This document shows, piece after piece, positions 53,715 through 64,000 of a stretch of DNA of 64,000 nt. The stretch is taken from positions 24,622,602 to 24,686,601 of the forward strand of contig OZ022501.1 of the NCBI GenBank assembly GCA_963989385.1, in the 5' to 3' direction. The DNA is from Ctena decussata (Eukaryota; Mollusca; Bivalvia; Lucinida; Lucinidae). Under the pieces are notes generated by a model that did no database searches, was not told the DNA's origin, and saw only the letters and a program-made list of their open reading frames with translations. The position numbers were made by a program, and so were the translations under genes. Positions within the stretch are counted from its first letter, which is position 1, and each line of letters begins with the position of its first letter.

Positions 53715-56700
53715 ACAGAGAAAGATAGAGGGGCAGAGAGAGGCAGATGCAGAGAGAGACAGACAGAGGCATATAGAGACAGACAGAGGCAAGGAGAGAG
53801 AGAGGCAGGAAGAGAGAGACAGAGGCAGAGGTAGAGAGAGGCAAAGGCATAGGGAGACAGACAGAGAGGGACAGAGGCAGAGAGAGACAGACAGAGAGGG
53901 ACAGAGGCAGAGAGAGACAGAGGAAGAGATAGCCAGAGGCAGATAAGGACAGACTGAGACAGAGAGACAGACAGAGGCAGCGGCAGAGAGAGACAGAAAA
54001 AGCAGAGAGACACACAGGCAGAGGCAGAAAGAAACAGACAGAGGTAGAGTGATGCAGAGCGGAGAGAGACAGAGGCAGAGGCATAGAGAGACAGAAAGAG
54101 GTAGAGTGAGACAGACAGAGGTAGAGTGATGCAGAGCGGAGAGAGACAGAGACAGAGGCAGAGAGAGACAGATAGAGGTAGAGTGATACGGAGCGGAGAG
54201 AGACAGAGGCAGAGGCAGAGAGAAACAGACAGGAGCAAAGGAAGACAGACAGAGATAGAGAAAGACAGAGGCAGAAAGAGACAGAGGTAGAGAGGCAGAG
54301 GCAGAAAGAGACAGAGGCAGAAAGAGAGAGACAGAGGCTGAGGCAGAGAGAGGCAGAGACAGAGAGAGACAGACAGAGAGGGACAGAGGCAGAGAGAGAC
54401 AGAGGCAGAGATAGACAGAGGCAGATAAGGACAGACAGAGACAGAGAGACAGACAGAGGCAGCGGCAGAGAGAGACAGAGAAAGCAGAGAGACACACAGG
54501 CAAAGGCAGAGAGAGAGACAGACAGAGGTAGAGTGATGCAGAGCGGAGAGACACAGAGGCAGAGGCTTAGAGAAACAGACAGGGGCAACGGGAGACAGAC
54601 AGAGACAGAGAGAGACATACAGAGGCAGAGTGACACAGAGCAGAGAGAGACACAGGCAAAGGCCGAGAGAGACAGACAGAGATAGAGTGATACAGAGCGG
54701 AGAGAGACAGAGGCAGAGACAGAGAGAAAAAGACAGGGGCAAAGGGAGACAGACAGAGAGAGACAGAGGAAGAAAGTGACAGAGGAAGAGAGGCAGAGGC
54801 AGAAAGAGACAGAGGCAGAGAGAGAGACACAGAGGCAGATAGAGACAGAAGCAGAGAGACAGAGACAGAGGCAGAAAGAGACGGAGGCAGAGAGAGACAG
54901 AGGCAGAGGCCGAGGCAGAGAAAGGCATTGGCCGAGAGACTGGGGCAGAAAGAGACAGAAGTAGAGAGACAGAGACAGAGGCAGAAAGAGAGAGGCAGAG
55001 AGAGACAGAGGCAGAGGCAGAGAAAGGCATTGACAGAGAGACAGGGGCAGAGAGAGACAATGGCAGAAAGAGACAGAGGCAGAGAGACAGAGACAGAGAG
55101 ACAGAGGCAGAAAGAGACAGACGCTGAAAGAAACAGAGACAGAGGCAGAAAGAGACAGAGAGAGACAGAGTCAGAGGCAGAGAGAGACAGGGAGAGACAG
55201 AGACAGAGAGACAGAGGCAGAGAGAGAGAGAGACAGAGGCAGAAAGGGACAGAGGCAGAAAAACAGAGGCAGAGAGAGACAAAGGCAGAGAGACAGAGGC
55301 AGAGAGACACAGAGGCAGAAATGGACAGAGGCAGAAAGAGACAGAGACAGAGACAGAAAAGACAGAGGCAGAGAGACAGATGCAGAAAGAGAAAGAGGCA
55401 GAAAGAGACAGAGGCAGAGAGAGACAGAGGCAGAGAGAGAGACAGAGGCAGAGAGACAGAGGCAGAGAGAGACAGAGGCAGAGAGACAGAGGCAGAAAGA
55501 GAAAGAGGCGGAAAGAGACAGAGGCAGAGAGAGACAGAGGCTGAAAGAAACAGACAGAGGCAGAGAGACAAAAGCAGAGAGAGACAAAGGCAGTAAGAGA
55601 CAGAGGCAGAAAGAGACAGAGGCAGAAATAGACAGAGACAGAGAGAGACAGAGGCAGAGAGAGACAGATGCAGAAAGAGACAGAGACAGAAAGAGATAGG
55701 GAGACAGGGGCAGAGACAGAGAGGCAGAGGCGGAGAAAGGCATTGGCAGAGAGACGGAGGCAGAAGGGACAGAGGCAGAAAGAGACAGAGACAGAGGCAA
55801 AGAGAGACAGAGGCAGAGAGACAGAGACAGAAAGAGAAAGATGCATAAAGAGACAGAGGCAGAGAGAGACAGAGGCAGAGACACAGAGGCAGAGAGAGAG
55901 ACAGAGGCAGAGAGACAGAGGCAGAGAGAGAGACAAAGGCAGTAAGAGACAGAGGCAGAAAGAGACAGAGACAGAGGCAGAAATAGACAGAGGCAGAGAG
56001 AGACAGAGGCAGAGAGAGACAGATGCAGAAAGAGACATAGACAGAAAGAGACAGAGAGAGACTGAGGCAGAGAGGCAGAGGCAGAGATAGACACAGGCAG
56101 AGAGAGACAGAGGCAGAAAGAGTCAGAGGCAGAGAGAGACAGAGGCAGAGGCAGAGAAAGGCATTGGCAGAGAGACTGGGGCAGAAAGAGACAGAAGCAG
56201 AGAGACAGAGACAGAGGCAGAAAGAGACAGAGGCAGAGAGAGACAGAGGCAGAGGCAGAGAAAGGCATTGACAGAGAGACAGAGGCAGAGAGAAACAATG
56301 GCAGAAAGATACAGAGGCAGAGAGACAGAGACAGAGAGACAGAGGCAGAAAGAGACAGACGCTGAAAGAAATAGAGACAGAGATAGACAGAGGCAGAAAG
56401 AGAGACAGAGGCAGAGGCAGAGAGAGACAGGGAGAGACAGAGACAGAGAGACAGAGGCAGAGAGATACAGAGGCAGAGAGGCACAGAGGCAGAAATGGAC
56501 AGAGGCAGAAAGAGACAGAGAGAGATGCAGAGGCAGAGAGAGACAGGGAACGACAGAGACAGAGAGACAGAGACAGAGTTAGACAGAGGCAGAAAGAGAC
56601 AGAGACAGAGAGAGACAGAGAGACAGAGACAGAGGCAGAGAGACAAAGGCAGAGGCAGAGAGAGGCAGTGGCAGAGAGACAGAGGCAGAAAGAGACAGGG

Positions 56701-57085
56701 AGACAGGGGCAGAGACAGGGAGACAGAGGCAGAGGCGGAGAAAGGCATTGGCAGAGAGACAGAGGCAGAGAGAGACAGAGACATGAAGAGACAGGGAGAC
56801 AGAGACCGAGGCAGAGATACAGAGGCAGAAAGAGACAGAGGCAGAGAGAGACAGAGGCAGAAAGAGACAGAGGCTGAGAGAGACAGAGGCAGCAAAAGAC
56901 AGAGGCAGAGAGAGACCGAGGCAGAAAGAGACAGAGGCATGAAGAGACAGACAGAGGCATGAAGAGACAGGGAGACAGGGGCAGAAAGAGACAGAGGCAA
57001 AAAGAGACAGAGAGACAGAGGCAGAGAGACAAAGGCAGAGGCAGAGAGAGGCAGTGGCAGAGAGACAGAGGGAGACAAACACACA
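53715..57085. repeat. 3.4-kb GACAGAGGCAGAG satellite
   Basis: The plus strand is built of AGACAGAGGCAGAGA-type units with almost no T. The minus strand therefore translates to endless Ser-Leu-Cys-Pro in every frame, giving frames of up to 839 codons that are not genes. Landmark variants such as AAAGGCATTG (54921, 55023, 55736, 56157, 56261, 56741) and CAGATAAGGACAGAC (near 53940 and 54423) show longer-range order. The boundaries are sharp on both sides. Confidence 0.95.
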
Positions 57086-57528
57086 CTCCGTGTTTGACAA
57101 TAATGAAAAAGAGAAAAGGAGTGCACGAAAATCTGTCATTTTTAGTATGCTAAATGTTGCAGTATGCTAAATTGTAAGGCACAAGCTGAGGTCAAGTGAT
57201 TAAAACAAAAGAACAAAAACACGCACACTTTAATAAGCCGGAACTTCTAACTTAATATGACACACTTAGTGACAATGACCGTGATATGAGTTTTCTGTAA
57301 TTATACCCCGGGAACAAACAACAAAGGCCCAGACTGCTTCTTGGAGCGTCCGCGCTGTTTGCCTTGATCATTCACATGCGGAGCAGTCTCGTCAGGGTTT
57401 GCCTTGGCCAAGCACACTTAACCCCATCGAAAGGCTTTGTTTACATATATTCTGCGGCTAAAAAGTAAAAGAACAAAAGAAAAAAAGGACATTACGCGCC
57501 AGTCCCAGTCGATACCTCCTGACAGGAG
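57086..57528. other. Unassigned, with AGCAGTCTC palindrome
   Basis: 57325-57412 holds CCAGACTGCTTCTTGGAGC and GGAGCAGTCTCGTCAGGG, related to the short palindromic repeats at 32366 and 47767. No gene. Confidence 0.3.
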
Positions 57529-57776
57529 AGTAGAGTAGGGTAACTTCGGACAGCAGGTAAATTCGGACAGTGACATTGTTTCCTTTATATGCCAGCTGTT
57601 TGGAAATAAAACAAAAATAGCTGGACAAACAGTGAAAATCCTGATGAGACGGCTCAAAATGAGCCGTCTCATCAGGATTTTCACTGATTGCAATAGGAGT
57701 CGTCTCATCAGGATTTTCACTGTTTGCAATGGTATGTCCGAATTTATCCGCTGTCCGAAGCTACCCGACTCTACCC
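57529..57776. repeat. FB-2 MITE, copy with internal duplication
   Basis: AGTAGAGTAGGGTAACTTCG to GAAGCTACCCGACTCTACCC. The central GTCTCATCAGGATTTTCACT block occurs twice in a row, making this copy longer than the one at 32485. Confidence 0.75.
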
Positions 57777-58585
57777 TCGATGTAGAGTGTGGCGTCTGAT
57801 CAGGGTCTACATGGTTTGCTTTCAGGAATTTCTATGCAAATTACAATAAAAATGACAGCATTAACCAAAACAAGGGCAACTTTTTTCCTCAGCCCCGTAT
57901 AATCTACCTGTAAACGACGATATCGCGTGAGTTTGAAATAGCATTAAATTATATAGGACATTGACATTTTTTCTCTTTTTTTTCTGTCTTCCTTGAATAA
58001 AATATGAAAAATGTTGTGTTAGGTCAATATAGAGCACTTATTTAGCTGCACATAGATTCCTTTTTCAAACTTTGAAGTCTACATATATTTTTAATAATGC
58101 GGTCATTTTTGCTCTGATTTACATGATCATCATTTCCTAATAATATGTAGGGAAAATAGAGAAAATGAGCAAAAGTTACTCAGTTTTCTTCGTTTTTCTT
58201 AAAACACAGGTCTAAAGTCAAAAATGTCGTTTTTTTACAAACTTAATACTACCCGACATCCAGTTACCGTGCGTGGCTATATCGAGGTGAGGAGAATAGT
58301 TGGGGACGAACTCCAAAACTGAATGGACTCATCCAAATGACAAGGATGGACGAGTCCACTAGTCAACAAAGGGTTTATTGGCGTAGATCAGCATTCGAAT
58401 ATTTTTCTAATTAACAGTATACCATAGAAAGATCAACATAGAGATATGAGGACAGAGTTGAATTTGAGGTCAAGTATACACTCAGGAAACAAACAAATAT
58501 ATACCCACTTGGGACAAACATTTTTCAAGCCTATCAAATGTCATCCTTTACAATGCTTAAACAATAATTATGTTTAAACCTGAAG
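57777..58585. other. Unassigned
   Basis: AT-rich. GGACGAACTCCAAAACTGAA and AGGATGGACGAGTCC occur near 58310-58360. No gene. Confidence 0.3.
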
Positions 58586-58685
58586 TTGCGTTTACATGGC
58601 GACACAGGTTGCATGACACAGGTGTCATGTTGCATGACACGTGTCAGGCAACATGTGTCTCCTAGCGAACTCTTCAAAAGCATAT

Positions 58686-59176
58686 CCCACTGGACACACA
58701 GCGTTGAATCAACATGGGATCAACGTTGATTCTATTGCACTTACAAATATAACGCGACGTCTGATTGAATAACGTCAAAAATTTGCGACAGTATATTCTG
58801 CGATATACTGTCGCAAACCCGACGTCATTAAGTAACGTCGCATCTCATTGGCTGGCGTTTGGTTTTATGTTGCTGACATCGCTTGAAATGGGTGCAAACT
58901 AGTACATTATAAAAGGTGAAAATGTGGGAAAGTGCATTAGAATGGGGATAACTGTATTGAAAATTGTCATTTGGGGAGGTAAATCATCGGTTTTATGGTC
59001 GCAAATTGCGTTTTACGGCTCCGCTAGCGCGTCGCCGTAAAACGAAATTTCCGACCATAAAACCGATGATTTACCTTCCAAAATGACAATTTTCAAGACA
59101 GTTATCCCCTAATTCAACGTTATGACGTTGAATCAACGTCGATTCAATGTTAATTCAACGTGGTGTGTCTGCTGGG
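58686..59176. repeat. FB-3 MITE carrying inserts
   Basis: CCCACTGGACACACAGCGTT at the left and CAACGTGGTGTGTCTGCTGG at the right are FB-3 ends. The centre is interrupted after TTGATTC by about 370 bp containing two further foldbacks (58749-58842 and 58944-59109). Confidence 0.7.
58944..59109. repeat. Inner 166-bp foldback
   Basis: GGGGATAACTGTATTGAAAA and AAATCATCGGTTTTATGGTC are mirrored by GACCATAAAACCGATGATTT and TTTTCAAGACAGTTATCCCC. The loop is a smaller GCGTTTTACGGC / GCCGTAAAACG palindrome. Confidence 0.8.
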
Positions 59177-59477
59177 ATATTTCAAGGCACAAATATGCTG
59201 CACACAACATTTCTAATCGTCTAAACATAGCCTACTTGGGAGAAAAATGGTTGCATGACACATCTATATCCGTATAAAACCACCATAAAGGTGGGCCAAC
59301 GTTTACACAGCGACACATGGCCCCGTGTAAAAACCGGTATGTACATGTATGTGTAAACATCCCCAAAACTGCACATTTCATTACATAAATCCGATGCATG
59401 CAACATTCTAATCGTCCAAACTTGACTTTTAAAAATGGTCACATGATGTCATGCAATATGTGTCGTCGTCTAAACCC

Positions 59478-60587
59478 ACACTCAAAATAACTGACCGACC
59501 GAGAGGGCAAAACTGAATTGCACAATTCAGACTCAAGACATGCTTACCATCATACTGCACGTGAACAAACCACATGCCCATCTACGGACTAGTATGAAAT
59601 TTCAAAAGAAACAGAAACTAGGTCTTGTTGCAAAGCAAGGTACATGTATATGCAAGTCCAAGACATTGCGTACCGAGACGTATGTATTCAGCAGGCATAC
59701 AACGTAACGTTGATTCAACTTTACATGTGAATTCGTACCAAGTCCTCCGGAATGATTGCGCTCATTCTGGGCAACATAGAGGGACATAGAGGGTACTCTT
59801 AGGGAAAGCGCTTGCTCCCTCTAAACAGAAAATACTGCCCCCATGTAGATCAGGAAAGCAAATATTATTCTATTGAGAAGGCTGCAAAATCATAGCGGCA
59901 TAGCAAGTAAAAAAGGACGTTGAATAATTGGCCTCAACGAACCCTTCTTCTGCAACCGAGACGGGTTTCGATCATATCTCCCAGAGGCTAAAAAACGTTT
60001 CATTACCTACAATAGGAAATTTCTTATATTTATACGCTTTGATGTATATTTAAAGTAAAACAAAATCACATAATATGAGCTGAATTTTATACGGTAGCTT
60101 TGTAACGTTGTCGCGAAGAATGTAACCAAAGCAAAACCAACTTGTGCACATGGCTTTTCAGCCGGGTTAATACGCAATTTTTGTCATTTACATGGGATTA
60201 GACTACTTTTTGCAAGTAATTAAGTCCTATCAAAGATGTAATCAGTCCGTTCTTAATCTCAGGCCAGGATAAAACCTCTTTACGGCCGTTTTAAACACTT
60301 AAGCCCATAAATCATTCTAACCACTTTTATCAATGATAAAAGGTTACGAAGAATTCTATGCACATGCATAACGTCTCTATTTGAAATATATAATTATGTT
60401 AGAACTGAAAGTTTAATAATATATCAGCCTGTGTAAGCAAATTGTTCCACAATGTCAGAGCCGAATTTACCAGACAATTACATTGACTATATGTTTGCTT
60501 GCGTGAATACCGTGCAGGGATGTATCATCTTGACCACCAATTAGCAGTTCATATCAATGGTCAGAGAGGAGCTGTTAGGCTCGAGTC
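59478..60587. other. Unassigned, one FB-3 arm
   Basis: TTCAGCAGGCATACAACG near 59687 is a stray FB-3 arm. No gene seen. Confidence 0.35.
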
Positions 60588-60765
60588 GGGTAACTTCGGA
60601 CAGCGGGTAAATTCGGACATACTATTGCAAACAGTGAAAATCCAGATGAGATAGCTCATAATGAGCCGTCTCTTCAGCTCATAATGAGCCGTCTCTTCAG
60701 GATTTTCACTGTTTGCAATGGTATGTCCGAATTAACCCGCTGTCCGAAGTTACTCGACTCGACCC
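60588..60765. repeat. FB-2 MITE, full copy with TA flanks
   Basis: GGCTCGAGTCGGGTAACTTC to GAAGTTACTCGACTCGACCC, TA on both sides. The central AGCTCATAATGAGCCGTCTC is duplicated. Confidence 0.8.
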
Positions 60766-60842
60766 TAGCAAGTTTTTCACTGACGTTTTTGTGCCGCCTT
60801 TCTCAGTTGAGACCGATTCGTCGTCAAAGACAAGCTAACTGG

Positions 60843-60898
60843 AGTAGTATCTGCCGGCGTATGTGGGCATACGCCGGCGTGCCCTTAAAAAGATACTA
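60843..60898. repeat. Short GC-rich hairpin
   Basis: GTAGTATCT with GCCGGCGTATG pairs with CATACGCCGGC and AGATACTAC. Confidence 0.65.
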
Positions 60899-61169
60899 CT
60901 GACAGAAAGTCGAAAAAAGTTGTCTGCCCCTCTCTAGGGTGTACCCACAGAGTATCCATACATCTTATGACTGGCAAGTTTGCAAACGGCAAAGAGGCAA
61001 CCGGCAGCATTTTGATGCGGTAGACTGGCTCCCCATGTCCCGTCGTATGTGTTTCATCATTTTCTCAACACAGTGACTAAAGAATCAGCTCCCTATAGCT
61101 CAGTAAGGCTCAGCACATACATTTAACTCAAGCTAATGGTAAAGATTTCTATCAAAAAATAAAATAAAC

Positions 61170-62328
61170 AAGAAATGTTACAGTATGTAACAGATGCCCC
61201 CGAAGGCCCCTTAAACTGACCTTTGACCCTGATTGTGACGTTGAACTTGGGCAAGGCAGCCCAAAGCTTGCAAGCGAGATGCCTTTTTATCATGCTTTAC
61301 CTTTCTGTGAAGTTTGATGAAATTCACTTCAGCAGTCTCCAGTCAGTTTGGAGATATAATCTGACCTATGTGCCCTGATTATGACCCTGACCTTTGGAAC
61401 AGGAACCTTAATTTTGTTTGTGACATACCATCTCATTATGTATTACCATTTCAGGAAGTTTAATACAGTTTGCTTAAGAAGTCTTTTTAGTAATTGGGGA
61501 GAAACGACCTTTGACCTCAGACTGTGACCTTGAACTTGGGTGTGAAAGCCTATCTCTTGTGTGTGTCTTACCTTCTCATTAAGCTTCATCTTTCTGTGAT
61601 GTTTAAGGAAAATTGCTTTGGTACATTTATGAGCAATTGTTGAGACATGATTTGACATATGACCCCAGATTGTGACCTTGACCTAGGGTTTGGGAATATA
61701 AATATTATGTGTGACAAACCTTCTCATTATGCTTTGTATTTCCGTGAAATTTGATAAAATTCAGTTATGTAGTTTTAAAGTAATCGCAGAGACACTATTT
61801 GACCTCTAAGCCCCAACAGTGACCTTGACCTTGGGTTTGGGAATATGGATATTATATGTCACAAATCTTCTCATTACTCTTTCCATTTCTGTGAGATTTG
61901 ATGAAATCCAGTTATGTAGTTTTAAGGTAATCGCAGAGACACTATTTGACCTCTAACCCCCGACAGTGACCTTGACCTTGGGTGTGGGAACCAAACTGTT
62001 GTGCATGACACACCTTCTCATTGTGCTCTATTTATCTGTGAAGTATCATCAAATTTGCTTCAGTAGTTTATAAGTTATAGCTGAGACACAATTTAAGACA
62101 TGATTTGACCTTTGACCCAATTGTGACCTTGACCTTGGGCGTAGGAACCAAACTCTTGTGCGCGACACACCTTCTCAATGTGCTCTATCTTTCTGTGAAG
62201 TTTCATCAAATTTGCTTCAGTAGTTTTTAAGTTATGGCTGAGACACGATTTGTTACGGACGGAATGACGGACGGACGGACGGTGCGATTTTAATATGCCA
62301 CCCGAAGTCCCTTTGGGGGCATAAAAGT
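61170..62328. repeat. ~170-bp tandem repeat with TGACCTTTGACC motifs
   Basis: About six diverged units are present, each with GTGACCTTGACCTTGGG, CTTCTCATTGTGCT, TTCTGTGAAGTTTGATGAAA and a GAGACACGATTTGACC stretch. The left end is TGCCCCCGAAGGCCCCTTAA, the right end CTTTGGGGGCATA after an ACGGACGG run. These ends are inverted relative to each other. It is an interspersed tandem-repeat element, not a gene. Confidence 0.8.
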
Positions 62329-62433
62329 ATTAAGACAAATAATTAAACGACGGGAGCCAGTCTAACCAATCTGCAACAAAGTACGACGAAACGTTGAAAG
62401 CGTGCTTCGAGAAAAACTGATCATCAAAATTAC

Positions 62434-62491
62434 CTGCCCCCTGATCCTCGACAAAATGTTTTTGCTGAAGAGCTGAAGAGCGGTTATTCGT
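62434..62491 (-). CDS. Possible internal exon
   Basis: The minus strand shows ATAGTTTTCATTTCCAG, a good acceptor, then 58 bp encoding TNNRSSALQQKHFVEDQGA, then CAG|GTAATT. Both splice sites are reasonable, but the exon is short and no neighbour was found. Confidence 0.25.
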
Positions 62492-62905
62492 CTGGAAATG
62501 AAAACTATTGATAACCACATTGCCTGATTTTCGTTATCACACTGACAGCAAACACATCAAGTTATGACCCTAAAATCCCGAAAGGATTTCATTTTCATAA
62601 TATTTTGTTTGCCCCTTACGAGTTTACCCAGAGTGAATAATTCACAAGGACCAATTAATCATGGCTCACAAGGTTTCAAACGTTCATTTTAGCTTCAGAT
62701 CATGGGATGAAGAATCCAGCCCTTTCTGTACAAGACAGGCTTTTGCTTGGTAAAGGTGGCTTTTAAGACAGGTTTGACTTTATTTGCAGAAGTGTGACTG
62801 TTTTCAAGTGGGAAATGGGAACTGCGAGTTTACAGGGCGTGTATTGCCCCACCACTACATAGACAGAAGAATGTAGAGAAGACAGACGAACGCATAGGAG
62901 CACCC

Positions 62906-63217
62906 TCTACAAATCCGTAGATTTTCCAGTAGAATACCCGGAAACCAGCTGTCAGTCCATTTCCTATTATTTTTACGGGCGCCCGTAAACATTGGCACGA
63001 ATCATCATGCAGAGTGTGGTAGAATAGGACAGGTATTTGTTTGGTCTTATAGTCCTTAAACACTATAAAGGTATTTTCAAGTGCGGTCAGTTAAAAAAAA
63101 CTCTACCATATCGTGATGTACAAAATGTTCTACCGGCAGACGCCCGTAAAAGAATAACGGGAAATGGACTGGCATCTGGTTGCCATGTTTTCTACTGTAA
63201 AACTACGGATACTATAA
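62906..63217. repeat. Foldback element with ~110-bp arms
   Basis: The left arm (CAGTCCATTTCCTATTATTT, TTTACGGGCG) and right arm (CGCCCGTAAAAGAATAACGG, GAAATGGACTGGCATCTGG) are inverted copies, with a 60-bp spacer around 63015-63075. The open frames on both strands across it are by-products. Confidence 0.7.
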
Positions 63218-63726
63218 AAACCCTTATTCCAGACGACAGCAGAGAGCAGAGGTAAGAGACTTATTGACTTTTTAGGGTAAAACGGCGCGTTGACATTGTT
63301 CCAGCAGAGGAGACAGGAGGATAAACACAAAAATTAGAACTCGCCCCTTCACTCCACCCTTCCCCCGCTCCCCCCCCCCCCCCACCCCCTTAAAAACACA
63401 TAAAAACAAAAAATAAACACCAACCCTAAAAATAGACCCTTGCCCTGCTGTTAGCCAATATGACATCAAAGACCAGCAAGACTCCAACGGGATTCGAGTT
63501 TTTGTAGCTGTGACCGACAACAGACTGACGCACATATTAAACTCATGCATACATTTAAGTGGCTTGAAAAATAATTCCCAAGGTTATGACAGTGCGCAAA
63601 CTTGCGAACGCAGCAGAGATAAATCTATATTGACCTGCTAACCGATATTACTGTCTGCACTGTTATTCTATACTGTCTCCGCAGTTTTTCCAGGTTTTCT
63701 TATTTTCCCATGCAAACATATAGGTT
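63218..63726. other. Unassigned, poly-C tract
   Basis: C runs at 63365-63387 generate a glycine-rich minus-strand frame. No gene. Confidence 0.35.
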
Positions 63727-63803
63727 CCTAGCAGGCAGATGACATAGCACTGACGTCTGTGACGTCGCACAGACGTCAGTGCAATATCATGTGCCTGCTA
63801 TGG
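63727..63803. repeat. FB-4 element, short copy
   Basis: CCTAGCAGGCAGATGACATA to TATCATGTGCCTGCTATGG around TGACGTCTGTGACGTCGCAC. It is a shortened, near-perfect palindrome. Confidence 0.7.
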
Positions 63804-63810
63804 TCGTTGA

Positions 63811-63895
63811 CCCTTACCAGAACCGCCTAATTTCGGCGGTTGTTTTTGAGGACAGAACTGTCATGTCGAGGCGGTTGTAATGAGGGATGTTTCTT
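63811..63895. repeat. FB-5-like fragment
   Basis: CAGAACCGCCTAATTTCGGCGG and GAGGCGGTTGTAATGAGGG resemble the central arms of FB-5. The outer ends are absent. Confidence 0.35.
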
Positions 63896-64000
63896 AACAT
63901 TCAGTTGTGAAAATAATAAATGTATTTTGAAAACAAAAATGCCCCCCCCCCAACCATCATACCTACACCAGCATACCTACAGCAGCACTCTTCCCGCCGA

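Larger units (their letters stand above)
58586..59477. repeat. Outer inverted-repeat element of a nest
   Basis: GTTGCGTTTACATGGCGACA then CAGGTTGCATGACAC at the left is mirrored by GTCATGCAATATGTGTCG and TCGTCTAAACCCAC at the right. The FB-3 element at 58686-59176 lies inside. A further GTTTACACAGCGACACATGG motif near 59301 suggests internal repetition. Confidence 0.5.

Noticed and set aside
53625..57139. Very long minus-strand open frames (309-839 codons), Ser/Leu/Cys/Pro-rich, and Arg/Glu/Gln-rich plus-strand frames
   Set aside because: They exist in several frames at once, follow from the T-free GACAGAGGCAGAG satellite, and have no domain, start context or codon bias of genes.
63037..63255. 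72-codon plus-strand frame ending near a GTAAGAG donor
   Set aside because: It is the right arm of the foldback at 62906-63217, and the left arm gives a similar frame on the other strand.

Overview
The window looks like nuclear DNA from a repeat-rich invertebrate, most likely a marine bivalve mollusc. It is AT-rich and gene-poor. It carries a BTB-BACK-Kelch gene, non-LTR retrotransposon fragments, a degraded mariner transposase, dense short inverted-repeat (MITE/foldback) elements, and tandem repeats of types I associate with bivalve genomes: the GGTTCTGAAGAAGAAG array, and the TGACCTTTGACC array ending in ACGGACGG. There are no operons, ribosome binding sites or bacterial gene spacing. The species assignment is inference.

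Layout. 1-6 kb: an inverted-repeat element, then a tandem array with units of roughly 150-170 bp (about 1.78-3.52 and 5.88-5.96 kb) split by a minus-strand 5'-truncated LINE. 6.8-9.0 kb: a second LINE fragment on the plus strand, itself interrupted by an 845-bp retroinsertion with a 14-bp target duplication and an oligo(A) end. 9.8-11.6 kb: the clearest protein gene, a KLHL-like gene on the minus strand with one frameshift in an A9 run. 11.6-16.2 kb: several inverted-repeat elements. 16.5-24.66 kb: about 120 copies of a 68-bp satellite in three sequence domains, with a higher-order duplication inside. 24.9-33.8 kb: nested MITEs, a candidate first coding exon with a CRE/ETS promoter on the minus strand near 28.4 kb, and a mariner/LINE mosaic at 30.1-31.5 kb. 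33.76-34.98 kb: a 55-bp minisatellite whose unit includes the end of an adjacent MITE. 35-39.8 kb: inverted GGAAAAATGGCTATATAG modules, a degenerate 14-bp repeat and a 707-bp tandem duplication. 41-49.7 kb: four stop-free, splice-bounded minus-strand exon candidates, two of them phase-compatible with an ATG exon, mixed with MITEs. 53.7-57.1 kb: a 3.4-kb GACAGAGGCAGAG satellite that is nearly free of T on the plus strand. 57.5-64 kb: more MITEs, a three-level nest of inverted repeats, and a hormone-response-like tandem repeat.

Most long open frames here are artefacts of repeats, especially those of up to 839 codons in the GA-rich satellite. Only the KLHL gene is supported strongly. The other gene fragments rest on short open frames with splice consensus and need transcript evidence. 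Repeat turnover dominates the window: nearly every kilobase outside the arrays carries at least one inverted-repeat element, and several sit inside one another.
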